DNA from: Sacculina carcini
Taxonomy: Eukaryota; Arthropoda; Thecostraca; Sacculinidae
DNA: 64,000 bases
Assembly (NCBI GenBank): GCA_916048095.2
Contig: OU696575.1
Span: forward strand, 5,675,501-5,739,500
Direction of reading: 5' to 3'
In this document: one piece after another, positions 43,644-54,655 of the stretch
Layout: each line of letters begins with the position of its first letter
How positions within the stretch are numbered: the stretch's first letter is position 1
The notes under the pieces: generated by a model
The model's input: only the letters and a program-made list of their open reading frames with translations
Told to the model about the DNA's origin: nothing
Database searches by the model: none
Translations under genes and position numbers: made by a program

Positions 43644-46600
43644 ATGTCGTGCAGACAGCCGGGTGAGCTAGATCTCAGCTCTCCAACGTTGGCGAATAAG
43701 TGGCGCACCTGGAAAAGAGATTGGACATATTATGCGTCCGCTAGGGAGTTATCCAGCAAGCCAATGACGATGCAAATTGGCACTTTTTTTAATTGTGCCG
43801 GGAAAGCTGCACAAGAAGTGGCTTCTCATTTTTCGTGGTCGGAGGGGGCGACACTCTCGATGAATTGATTGCCGTGTTCGAGAATTACTGTGCGCCACAC
43901 AAGAACGTGATTATGGAGAGGTTCAAATTCTACAGCCGTGCTCAACAGCCAGGGGAGAGTGTCATGGCTTTCGTCGCTGCGTTGCGAAATCTCAGTGCTA
44001 GCTGTGAGTTCACTAACACTGATGAAATTATTCGCGACAGAATATGCATCGGTATATACGACAAATCAGCGCAACAAACGCTGTTGAAAATCTCGTCCCT
44101 GACGTTGGCCTCAGCTATTTCAACGGCGCTGACGGAGGAGGTGTCGCGTCAAGATCAACTGGCCATGACCAACGTGGATCCTCCAGTTTCAGGCGTGTGT
44201 GCTGCTGCTTCGTCATCTGCAGCCGGTGGTCGTCCAACTGGTGAAAGTGAGTGCCGTTTTTGTATGCGCAGGCACGAAATGAGACGGTCCGAGTGTCCTG
44301 TGTGGAACCGCCTCTGCCGAGTCTGCGGACGCCGTCACCATTTTGCAGGCAGTATCGAGTGTCGCGCTGCACGTGCTGGCGAGAGCGGTGAGCGTCGCAG
44401 TGCACCCACCAGGGAAAGAGCGGTCGCTCAGAGCGATAGCCCAGCACGAGACAGTCGGGCGATGAGTCATAGACGTGATGTGCAGACACTGCAGGACAAT
44501 GAGCTGCAAGATTCGCTGTCAGCGGGTATGGAGAGTCGCAGTGTCGGTAGTAAACTGTTCAAAACATTGATCACGCAGAACGGTAAACTGATCAAATTTC
44601 TCGTTGACTCAGGGTCACAACTAAATGTAGTTTCTGTTGAGTCCTATGAACAATTTTCTGGCGATGTTGAACTGGTCAGTTTAAAACCGTCAAAAATGCT
44701 GCTTCGAATGTATAACGGTGCTCTCATATCCACTGTGGGTAAAATATCGGTCCCAGTTAAGAAACATGTAAATGATAATCTGCAAAATGTGTTGTGTTAT
44801 GTAGTGGACGCTGATGTTTTTCCGGTCCTCAGTCTGCAGACTTCGGTTAGCATGGGTATTATATCAGTGCTCGATTGTGACCCACTTGATTACGTGCCCG
44901 GGCCCAGCATGGTACCCAACTCACAGAATAAATCACCGTCTGCAATCACACTGTCAGGTTTGACACAATCGCCTATGACAGCCGGAAATAAGCAAGACGT
45001 AATGTATAAATTCGCTGATGTTTTCGATAACAATACAGTTGGGCTGATTTGCTAGGACTTTGAAATTCAAGTAGACCCCACAGTTGTTCCTGTGGTTGAA
45101 CCTCCTAGGCGTGTGCGTATACATGTGAGAAAAACTTCGAGATAAGCTGAATAGCCTCGGAAATCAGGGAATAATTGCCAAAGTGGTCGAGCCAACAGAA
45201 TGGGTATCCAACATAGTTATTGTGCCCAAAGCTTCAGGTGATATCAGGTTGTGTCTTGATCCCAGATCTTTGAATAAGGCGATTCGCCCACACCAACGGT
45301 AGATGAGGTTGCGTATCGACTTTCAAAGGCGTGAACGTTTTCAAAGGGAACGTTTTCTCTCTCATTGATGTACATTCAGCGTTTCTCCATGTAGGATTGT
45401 CAGACCAATCTTCCAGGTTATGCTGTTTTCACACACCGTTCGGTAGGTACAAGTGGTGTCGTCTGCCTTATGGAACATCTTGCGCACCCGAAATTTGGCA
45501 ACGATTAATGCACGAAATGATCACTGACTTGGCAGGAGTAGAAGTTATAGCCGATGACTTTCTAGTCTCGGGAAAAGGGGACACATGAGGAAGCAGTAGC
45601 AGACCACGATAAAAAACTAGTCGCGTTTCTCCAGACAGTCCGTTCGCGAAATTTGAAACTGAATGTAGCGAAATTCAGATACCAACTGAAGGAAGTAGAG
45701 TGGATGGGACATGTGTTTAATGATAGTGGCATGAGTCCGAGTCCAAGAAAGATTGAAGCCGTTGCTAAATATCCGCAACCTACCTGTTTGACAGAGTTGA
45801 AGCGATTTTTGGGAATGGTAGCGTACCTCTCGAGATATATTCCTGACGTGTCGTCGGTACTTACTCCTCTTAGACAGCTTATGAAAGCGAAATATGAGTG
45901 GTATTGGAGTACGGAGTGTGAGAAAACATTTGACAAGATAAAATATCTTTTGATCAGAGCCCCGGTGCTCACGTATTACCGACCCGAACTTCCCGCTACT
46001 GTACAATGTGATGCTTCGAGCACCGGACTAGGGGGAGTACTACTACAGGAGGGACGCCCCGTAATTTATTGCAGCAGATCACTGACATCAGCTGAGTGCG
46101 CGTATTCACAAATAGAAAAAGAATTGCTGGCAGTTAGTTTTACAATGAACCGAATAGATCAATTTGTCTATGGCAGATCTGTTTTGGTGCAAACAGATCA
46201 CAAACCGTTAGTTTCAATTCAACAAAAAGCGTTGTGTGACGCCCCACTCCGTCTCCAAAGAATGTTGTTATCTTTGCAACGCTATAATTTCACATTGGTG
46301 TATTGTCCAGGTGCAAGTGTTCCAGTGGCTGATGCTTTGAGTCGCAGCACTAACGCGAGTAATAGCGTTCAGAGCGTGGCAAGTGTTGGAATTGAGAATA
46401 TAAACTTGAGTTCAGGGCTAGCTGTTTCTCCAGAACATAAACAGGTCTATAAGGAGGCAACAAACAATGATCATTCGCTCCGACAAGTAATTGAGTACAC
46501 CAACTCGGGGTGGCCCTCTCGTAGATCTATGTTGCCTGCTGATGTCGCTCAGTACTGGCCATTTCGTTTAGAAATGACGTCCCAGGACAGATTATTGTTT

Positions 46601-47066
46601 AAGTATGATAAGTTAGTGGTTCCCAAGTCGCTACGGGAAGGTGTCCTCTCCAGGCTTCATCGCGCTCATATTGGCTTGGCGTCAATCATGAGATATGCCA
46701 GAGATAACGTGTTTTGGCCGGGCATGGCGTCTGAGGTCAGAAACATGATATTGAACTGCACTGTTTGCATGTCCTATAGACAGGAGCAACCATCTGAGCC
46801 CATGATGCCACACACTATAGCGGAACGTCCGTGGCAAAAATTAGCGGCAGATCTCTTTGAATTGAGCGGAAAATGTAGGAGTTCAAAGTGTAGGAGTTCA
46901 AACAATTCATGCATCAAACAGACGGAGTACATATCACGTCAAGTCCGCGGTACCCCCAATCAAACGGGAAGGCTGAAAATGCTTTAAAAGAACGGTAAAA
47001 CAACTCTACCGTAAAGCCAGCGCTTCTCATGAAAATCCACTTTGGGCATTGATGATCTGGCGTAAC
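43644..47066 (+). pseudogene. Gypsy Gag-Pol, broken
   Basis: Gag starts at ATG 43644 and shifts frame near 43840. A finger region (CRFCMRRHEMRRSEC and CRVCGRRHHF) lies near 44250-44350. The protease motif FLVDSGSQLNVV is near 44598. A TAG at 45053-45055 ends the frame. The RT is in pieces (45057-45590; IIAKVVEPTEWVSN, SLIDVHSAFLHV, and motif C degenerated to VIADDFLV). From 45653 one frame carries the RT thumb, RNase H (VQCDASSTGLGGVLLQEG, VQTDHKPLVS) and the integrase zinc finger (LHRAHIGL.. to CTVCMSYR). The integrase catalytic core is mostly deleted; only the first Asp (AADLFEL) and, in another frame, NGKAENAL with its Glu remain. Confidence 0.9.
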
Positions 47067-47079
47067 ACACCCAGTGAGG

Positions 47080-49890
47080 TATACGCATTGTACCATGCCA
47101 TCGGGAAGCATGTCCGCTCTGGACCTCGGTCTGTGCAGTCCCAGTCTGCAGGCATCCACGAGCTGGACCGTTGAGAACAGTCTGTATGGGAGTGACCACT
47201 TCCCTATATGAATCTGTCTCAATGAGGTACCTAGGTTGGGAACACGACCACCGAGATGGAATTTCAAACGAGCTGATTGGGTCCGCTATGATTGCTTGAC
47301 ACTGGAAGCCATGGGCAACCCCACACTTCGACCCAGCGTCGAAGATTTTACTGAGGCCATTGTCACCTGTGCCAAACAGAGCATTCCGCGTACGGCATCG
47401 CGTCCCCGGCGGCGTCCTGTTCCTTGGTGGACAGACGCGTGTGCTACGGCGTTGCGAGAGCGACGTCGTTGCTGGGGTCGCTTCCGGCGCAACAGCACGG
47501 TGGCAAACATGCTTTGCTTCCGCCACGCTCGCGCAAAAGCTCGATGGACCTTTCGCGAGGCGAAGCGGGCCTCGTGGGTGTCCTATGTGTCCAGCATTAA
47601 TCGGCATTGTCCTATATCCACCATATGGGACCGTATAAAGCGCATCTCTGGTAAGTACCGTCCCAATCCACTGCCTTCTCTGAAGATCAGTGGCGTGGGC
47701 GTGATTAATCCGGAGCATGTTGCTGACGAAATTGGCCGATATTTAGCGGAGCGCTGTCGTGCAAACGTAGACGACCCTGATTTTGCAGCGATCAAACAGC
47801 AGTGCGAGAGATCACCCGTTGATTTCTCCACCAACTGTCAGCTGCCAATCAACAGCGATTTTTCTGTAGCTGAGCTGAGAACAGCCTTGCGATCGCTTCG
47901 CGATGTGGCTGAAGGCCCTGATGAGGTTCACAACCTCATGCTGAAACACCTGTCGCCGGCTGTGCTGTCTACCCTGCTGCAGGTCTTCAATGATCTGTGG
48001 AGTGGTGGGCAGTTTCCAGCCTCCTGGCGACGGGCCATCGTGATACCCATCACGAAACAGGGCAAATCGGGCGATCACCCGTCTGACTATCGCCCGATAT
48101 CGCTGACCTCCAGTCTCTGCAAGCTGTTTGAGAAAATGGTTTGCAGACGGCTGGTATGGTTTCTTGAACGCGGTCGGCTGTTCAATGATGCTCAGTGCGG
48201 ATTTCGCCAGGGTCGCTCAACGTTAGACCACTTGGTGACCATCGACTCTCGCGTACGTGAAAGTTTCACGCGAGGTCACCACGTCGGGGCGATATTCTTT
48301 GACATCGAAAAGGCATATGACACCACATGGCGACATGGAATTCTTCGCAGACTGCATCGCTGTGGTGTCAGACGCAACATGGGGATGTTCGTACACAATT
48401 TCCTTTTGCACCGCACATTCTGTGTGCGTGTGGGGAACTCCCTGTCTCTTCCGTTCGATCAGGCAGAAGGCGTTCCACAGGGTAGTGTGCTCAGCGTGGC
48501 CCTTTTTGCCATAATGATCAACGACATTGACAATCATTTGCCTCCCTCGATTGGACGGTCTCTATTTGTGGACGACTTCGCCGTATGGTGTTCTTCCCTC
48601 AGCACTGTTGCTGTCCAGCGTCAACTGCAGCTGGCGGTGAATAAAATAGAGACTTGGGAACGCGTAACGGCTTCCGCTTCTCGACGTCCAAAACGGTCGG
48701 TGTACACTTCTGTCGCCGTCGAGGTGCCTGCCCTGACATGGAAGTGGAATTGTACGGCAGTGCTGTCTCATTCCAACGCACGGTTCGGTTTTTAGGGGTC
48801 ACGTTGGACTCGCGCTTTACCTACACCGACCATATTTCACAGCTGAGAACCACATGTCTAAAGGCACTGAATGTGCTGAAGACTGTTTCCCGCATGCGGT
48901 ATGGAGCAGATCGACAGTCCCTTCTCCTTCTGTACCGCTCGTTAGTCAGGTCGCGTCTCGATTACGCAAGCATCGTATATGATCTGGCTTCGGAGTCAGC
49001 AAAAGGCCGTTTGAATGTCGTACACCACGCAGGGATACGCATTGCCACCGGCGCGTTTCGCACGTCGCCAATTGTCAGCCTCCTTGTTGAGGCTGATGAG
49101 GCTCCGCTGGCGCTCCGTCGTCAAGAGCTGGGCATGCGTTATTCTTGCAAGCTGGCAAGCACCCATCAAAACCCCGCGTATGACGTGGTATTTTCCCAGC
49201 ATGTGCCTGAGCAGCAGCACCTTCCAGGACCTCAGTGTTCTGTGCTGTTTTGCAGCAAAATGAAGGCACTGGTGGAGTCATGCGGGATGGGTGCTAACGA
49301 CGTCCTCAGACAAGAATACACGGCGGAGTCACCCTGGGAATTGGTCACACCCGAGGTTGACGTCTCGCTAGCAGCTCTGCCGAAACACCGTACAGTGCCC
49401 AGTGTGCTTCGCTCAAACACACTGGAGCGAATTCATTCTTACGGACGGTATACTGCCGTGTACACTGATGGATCTAAGTCGGCCAGTGGTGTGGGTTGTG
49501 CGTTTGTAAGTGGAGGTACGTGCCGCTCGAACACGCTGCCACCGAGCGCCTCCATTTACACGGCTGAACTTCACGCTATCCTGCTGGCCCTGGTTTTTAT
49601 TCGCTCATCTTCTTTTTCATTGTTTTTAGTTTTATCTGACTCCCTTAGTGCTTTAACTTCATTATCGTCTTTTTCCTTACATCCTCTTATACAGAGGATT
49701 TTTATCTCTCTTGACATCATCCATTCCTTTTGTTCATCATCATCCATTTGTTCACTATCACACTTATTTATTTCATCATTCCATTCCTCATGTCCATCAT
49801 TTTAGGGTGTTTGGGCTGTGAATAGACTGGGGGGGTGCCGTATGGTCCCAGAGGCCGGTGCACCCCATAAACACAAATAACAAATAACGA
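47080..49890 (+). mobile_element. LINE insertion (5'-truncated) in the gypsy integrase
   Basis: Flanked by the 13-bp duplication ACACCCAGTGAGG at 47067-47079 and 49891-49903. This is a perfect match, so both ends are certain. The element starts within the endonuclease domain (truncated 5' end) and ends in an A-rich tail with AAATAAC repeats (49877-49890). It belongs to the same family as the fragments at 24263-25837 (minus) and 1105-1388 (minus). Confidence 0.95.
47083..49805 (+). pseudogene. LINE ORF2: partial endonuclease, RT and RNase H
   Basis: The frame begins in the last third of an AP endonuclease (YGSDHFPI then a stop near 47208), continues from 47236 with the linker and RT: DYRPISLTSSLCKLFEKMV, FRQGRSTLDHLVTI, motif A FFDIEKAYDTTWR, motif B GVPQGSVLSVALFA and motif C SLFVDDFAVWC (near 48565). 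Motif C is intact as FVDD. A frame change occurs near 48650-48720. After the thumb and a Cys-containing region the RNase H domain starts at AVYTDGSKSASGVGC (~49455) with TAELHAILLAL (~49561) and LSDSLSALTSL (~49635). The last ~60 codons become low-complexity Ser/Phe/Ile. An endonuclease-RT-RNase H order fits the I-like LINE groups. Confidence 0.9.
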
Positions 49891-49903
49891 ACACCCAGTG
49901 AGG

Positions 49904-50382
49904 GTACGAAATACTCGCCAAGTCAGATACTGTTCGGGCGTAGATGCAGAACGTTACTACCGACACATGGCGATTCTCTTTCCCCTGCAACGGCCGTCGG
50001 TGTGCAAGAGAAGTTAGAAGAGCAGAAAAGGCGTCAACAGCAGGCGTACGACACTAGAGTGGGTCATCATCCGCTGGTGCCACTGTCTATCGGCTCAGCA
50101 ATACGAATGAAATTGCCGGGTTCAACAACATGGTATTCCGGTATTTGCCTGTGGTATTTAGGACACCGTTCATATGAAGTCCTTGTGAATGGAGTAAGAT
50201 ACACGCGGAATCGCAGGCAGCTGATACTCGACAGTCAGACCCAACCAGATTTGTACAATGGCGTCAGCTCTCCTGCTCAAGATATCAGTGAGCCGAAGCT
50301 GAGTCCGGTTCTTCAACGACCTGTACGAAGATCGTCGCGTCAGACCAGGCGTCCAACGTACCTTGATGATTATGTTTGTTAA
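49904..50382 (+). pseudogene. Gypsy integrase C-terminus
   Basis: Continuation of the gypsy Pol after the LINE. The first codons (YSPSQILFG-like text in a shifted frame) match the post-catalytic part of gypsy integrases. The frame from 50002 shows EEQKRRQQQAYD, the GIRMKLPG-like RMKLPGSTTWYSG strand region, and the terminal PVRRSSRQTRRPTYLDDYV typical of Ty3/gypsy integrase tails, then stop at 50382. Confidence 0.85.
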
Positions 50383-50477
50383 ACCAATATGTTTGTGTGA
50401 TTCATTTTTTCCTGTATTTATATCAACTTGTCACTTGAAATATTTTTAACATATATGTTTTTTGGGGGAAGAGGAGA

Positions 50478-50654
50478 TGTGACATGTGTATAAGTGCTGT
50501 ACAGTATGGCGTCATGTCAGAGAATGTAGAGTGTGACAGGCTCATTCACAGAACTCTGTTGCAACCCGATCCTGTGCACCTGCAGCCATGTATGTGAGTA
50601 TTGTATGCATCAACACCAGTTATGTGTGTGCAATAAACCGGACCACACGTTACA
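50478..50654 (+). repeat. 3' LTR of gypsy element
   Basis: 177 bp, TGTGACATGTGTATAAG to CCACACGTTACA, followed by the ATGTT target duplication. The near-identity of the LTRs puts the gypsy insertion before the LINE insertion it carries. Confidence 0.95.
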
Positions 50655-50669
50655 ATGTTAGCACTGATA

Positions 50670-51110
50670 CGCTTGGAATGTTCGTCTATTTTAGAACGAA
50701 CAACTATTCCCCTTGCTCCCAAGATTAGTGCTGTTTCCAGACATCTGATGCGGTCTGGCAGCTTTCGAAGCTCATGGAGGAACGCAAATATTACTGCGAT
50801 TCCCAAGAGCCCTCACCGCCAGTCGTTAGTCAGTACCGGTCGATTTCAACAAGTACAACTTCAACCAACACCACTTTAAAAAAAGTATACGATCGCTTGA
50901 TATAATTTCGATTAATTCGCTACCTGGAGTCATTAATTACAGATCCCAAATTAATTTGCGTATCAATTTTATTTAAACTGATGTCCTTTCATCGAATACG
51001 CACCGCATTCAGCAGGCCCTTAATCAGTATCAAGTACAGCTACAGCAGGCCCTTAATTAGTATCAAGTACAGTACAAGTACAGTAGTACAGCTTGATCTC
51101 TCAAATGCTT
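50670..51110 (+). pseudogene. LINE reverse transcriptase remnant
   Basis: Readable pieces are LAPKISAVSRHLMRSGSF, SSWRNANITAIPKSP (the conserved RT block WK-x-A-x-I-x-PIPK), and, after frame changes, a TLKKVYDR-like block and INYRSQINLRIN near 50900-50970. The order fits the RT 0-2 region of a Jockey/CR1-like LINE. A 35-bp direct duplication (AGCAGGCCCTTAAT with CAGTATCAAGTACAG) lies at 51012-51070. Beyond 51111 to about 52600 I see AT-rich sequence with CA-rich patches and no gene. Confidence 0.6.
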
Positions 51111-52604
51111 CTCACCGAGCCAGTCACAAAAATCTGAGTGAAATTTTAGTATGTATTAGTGTATGAAAACACATACACTAATAAATGCATATCATCTTTA
51201 AATTATCATCATGTAGGCATTAGAATTTGTCAGGAGTACACGCATATACATGAACAAGCACATGCATGCAGAATACACATGCATTGCACATGCACACCTA
51301 CACGCGCACTCACACAAACACTCGCACACAACATAACCAACAATGACAAAAGTCGAACAAATAAATAAGATTAAGCGTTAATCATAAATACAGCAATATA
51401 CATGTTAATTGGGTATAATTACCGCAAGTCAGACAGCGTTGATTTAGACAGCACGAAATAACAGCACGTGCAGCCAGCAGGCGATCAGTGGCGACTGACC
51501 GGAGCAGCAGTGTAACTGACATACACCACCTGCCGTCAATCTAAAAGACAACGCAGGTCACGATAAATACGACAGCTTCCCTGAGATTTAGCAACAATTG
51601 TTCGTAGCATTGCAAAACTCAAAGAAAACCCAGAACATATTTACATCACTAAATAATGACTTCATCTCTAAGTCTGTTCTTGCATGCAGTGATTATGTTC
51701 GTTCCTGGTTTCCAGTGGTCATTTGTATTTTGTATTTGATATAACACCTATTTGATAAAGGAGCGCAAAAAAGGACAGCCAATGTAAGCAATGTTAAAGA
51801 AAAAACGACCAGATAAATCATGTTTAGCTCTTTGGCTTCAAGAGCAGCAGTAAAAGCAAAACACGAAACTTGGAAAAATATTAATGTACGACTTTTCAAG
51901 TAGTATCAAACCACGTGCACCAACAACCAAGAATGAAACATGGAAAAATAAACTTAAAAAATGTTATAGAAATGTGGGAAATTAAATGGTTTAAAAATTA
52001 CGTAGTCTCAGTTTAGGAATTTGAAAAATTATTTCAAACGTTTCAATATTGGTCGAAACACGAAATGCAAATTAGATGTGAGAAAACAACTAAATTGACT
52101 GCCCAGACTCCCTAGCTACAAAACCTATATACAAACACTTCATAATGATCACAATTAGTCGATCATAATTATTATCATAAATATGATCATAATTTAAACC
52201 ATACCCTAAAAAGAAGTCAAACGAAACCGGAGTGCAGGTTTTAAATATTGAGCCACATTGAGCGCATACACTCCATATACGTTTTTAGCAGGTAGAAAAT
52301 AAATAGTTATGAAAATTAGTGTAACGAATGAAAATTTAAAATTGTGCACAGGGATAATGGATGATGTTTTATTTGCTTATATTAGTATTATTGCTTATTT
52401 TGAGGCGTAAACTACTTACTACTACTTACTGTGAACTTGAAATACATTGCCCAATACTTCATCGTTTTCCTATATCTTGTCATATTCATGCAGATGATCT
52501 ACCACTTTGAGTTCATATTTAAAAAAAAAATCTTCAATCGTCTTTTGTGTCCTATCACATATTGGGTTTCTTCACACAGTCTACTCCTGATTTTTCCCAG
52601 GTCA

Positions 52605-53169
52605 TAATGTGTATTATAATAAAGAATATGTCATAAGTGTAACATTACCGAAGTCCAACTCCACAACGTACACAGAAACATGCATTGAAAGACAGGCGCT
52701 TGTAGGCGCGCGTGGGACATCGCTGTCCCACGCGCGCCTACAAGACCACGCCGCACAGAGTACACGCCCGAACACGACTCCTCTCACACTTTCTTCCTTC
52801 TCAACACGACACCCGATCACCGCCACACACCTAGCACGCTGCAAACGCTGCAATGTGCAAACACACACACACTCGCACACAAGCATACATACACAATGCG
52901 CAGAACACTAAGCCAGCAAATGAAATACAAGCATAAGCCCACACACAACGTAAACCTCTAACTACAATGAGTTATATATACATTAAGCTTGTTATACATT
53001 AAAGCTTATATATATATATATATATATAAGTGTTTCAGTATGAACACTTGAATTTTATATGCCTACACTACTTATGGAATTATATGTGGTTACACTTGTT
53101 ATTTTCGAGACGCACGTAGTGCGGATCTACTAGCGACCATAACCGCACGAAGTGCGGAACTTGTCGCTA

Positions 53170-53170
<1 letters not shown>
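52605..53170 (+). mobile_element. Helitron 3' part with two successive 3' ends
   Basis: Plus-strand copy of the family at 54651-57214. The stretch 53030-53135 is the reverse complement of 54665-54760 and 55975-56080. It ends with two consecutive Helitron-type 3' ends: hairpin CGCACGTAGTGCG + GATCTACTAG, then hairpin CCGCACGAAGTGCGG + AACTTGTCGCTAG, followed by TATATA. The 5' boundary is not identified. Contains the 52699 hairpin. Confidence 0.6.
52699..52744. repeat. Perfect 21-bp hairpin with TCGC loop
   Basis: CTTGTAGGCGCGCGTGGGACA and its exact complement are separated by four bases. The GC-rich arms stand out from the surrounding AT-rich sequence. It could extrude as a cruciform or be the remains of a recent inversion; nothing similar was seen elsewhere in the window. 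Confidence 0.9.

Positions 53171-53242
<72 letters not shown>
53171..53242. repeat. (AT)n microsatellite
   Basis: AT tract between the Helitron 3' end and the mariner left end. The mariner TA target (53241-53242) is its last TA. Confidence 0.97.
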
Positions 53243-53245
<3 letters not shown>

Positions 53246-54547
53246 GGTGGCGCCGGTAAATAACCACAAATTTCAAACCTGTATTGCGAGTAAACTATTT
53301 TGTGCAGAGCAATAATTTTTTGTATTTATGGTCCAGGTTTTATAGTAGTTGTGTGACATAGCAAGAGGGAACGTTGCAGCTAAAGATGATAACAGAAGAA
53401 ATGAAAAGGCACGCTGTCATTGTGGCGCTTCACGCCGGCAACGAGGCGCCGGAGGTCTCCACCTTCCTCAAGGTCGACAGAAGCTTCGTGTACAAAGTCA
53501 AGCGGAGCTTGGATGAGTCTGGGGGCGACGTCCAGTCTGTGGCAAAGCGGAAGAAGCATTCCCGACGATCTGATGCCATCAGAGACGACGATTTCATCGC
53601 CAAAGTCCAGAACATCGTCGGCGATGACCCGAGCAAGTCAATCCGAGCCATCGCTCGGGAGCTGCAGGTGCATCACAAGACAGTGTGGCGTTGCATCCAC
53701 GAAGATTTACGCTACAGTTCATATGTGATGAGGCGGGGTCAATTTATGACACAACAAACCAAGGAAAACCGCTACGAAAAAAGCAAAAAGTTGCTGTGTG
53801 AAATCAAGCATCCCGAAGAACCCAAAATGCTTTGGTTCTTTTCCGACGAGAAAAATTTCGACCAAGATCAAAAGGTGAACCGGAGGAACGACCGGTGGTT
53901 GTGTCAGGACCCCGAGGATGTACCCCACGTCATGCACACAAAGTTCCCAGCCACCGTCATGGTTCTCAGCGTCGTCTCCAACCAGGGAGACGTCATGCCT
54001 CCGCACTTCTTCGAGAAAGGACTTCGGGTGAACGCCGAAGAGTATGTGAAGGTTCTCCGTGATGTCGTGAAGCCCTGGATCGACGGAGTGGCCGAGGGAA
54101 GGCCGTATGTCTTCCAGTAGGACTCGGCACCTGCCCACAAGGCCAAGGCGACGCAGGAGTGGATGAGCGCCAACCTGCACAGCCACATCACGCCCGAGTT
54201 CTGGCCGCCAAGCTCCCCGGACCTGAGCCCGCTCGACTACTACCTGTGGGGCGTAGTCGAGAGGGACACCAACAAGCGCCCACACAACACTCTCGACTCC
54301 CTGAAGTCAGCCATCAAGCAGGTGATGGTCAAGATGGACAAGGCCATGCTGACCAAGGCCTGCGCCCGGTTCAGGCCACGGATCGAGGCCGTCATCGCTG
54401 CGGAGGGGGATTCATCGAGTGAAGTGTGATCGACAGGTCGCCATCAGCCAACCCAGTTCAAACCGTTCATCCAATGTACTGACTTTTGTCAAAAAATAAA
54501 TGTTTTGTGTGGAGCGCATATTGTCTTCATTTACCGGCGCCACCCTG
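53243..54547 (+). mobile_element. mariner-type transposon, complete ends
   Basis: Inverted repeats CAGGGTGGCGCCGGTAAAT (53243-53261) and its exact complement (54529-54547) are flanked by TA (53241-53242; 54548-54549). Length 1305 bp is typical for the group. The transposase occupies most of it. Confidence 0.95.
53386..54429 (+). pseudogene. mariner-like transposase (DD37D-type), one nonsense codon
   Basis: Starts at ATG 53386. The N-terminal paired-like HTH region (HAVIVALHAGNEAPEVSTFL) and second HTH (SIRAIARELQVHHKTVWRCI) precede the catalytic residues: Asp in WFFSDEKNFDQDQ (~53845), Asp in DSAPAHKAK (~54123) and Asp in SPDLSPLDYYLWG (~54235). The second and third Asp are separated by 37 residues, which suits DD37D (maT-like) mariners rather than classical DD34D. 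The only lesion is TAG at 54118-54120 where a Gln is expected (before DSAPAHK). Ends at 54429. It is a single C-to-T change away from being open. Confidence 0.92.
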
Positions 54548-54580
54548 TATATAGATCGTATATCGCTCGATCGATCGCTA

Positions 54581-54581
<1 letters not shown>

Positions 54582-54651
<70 letters not shown>
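54582..54651. repeat. (AT)n microsatellite
   Basis: AT tract following CGATCGATCGCTAG and preceding non-autonomous Helitron copy A. Confidence 0.97.

Positions 54652-54655
<4 letters not shown>

Larger units (their letters stand above)
43395..50654 (+). mobile_element. Ty3/gypsy retrotransposon carrying a LINE
   Basis: Complete borders: 177-bp LTRs, and the 5-bp duplication ATGTT at 43390-43394 and 50655-50659. A purine-rich tract (GGGGGAAGAGGAGA) precedes the 3' LTR. Coding order is Gag, protease, RT, RNase H, integrase. The integrase frame is split by a LINE at 47080-49890 and resumes at 49904. Removing that insertion, the element is about 4.4 kb, and it also lacks most of the integrase core through an internal deletion near 46880-46920. 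Confidence 0.95.
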
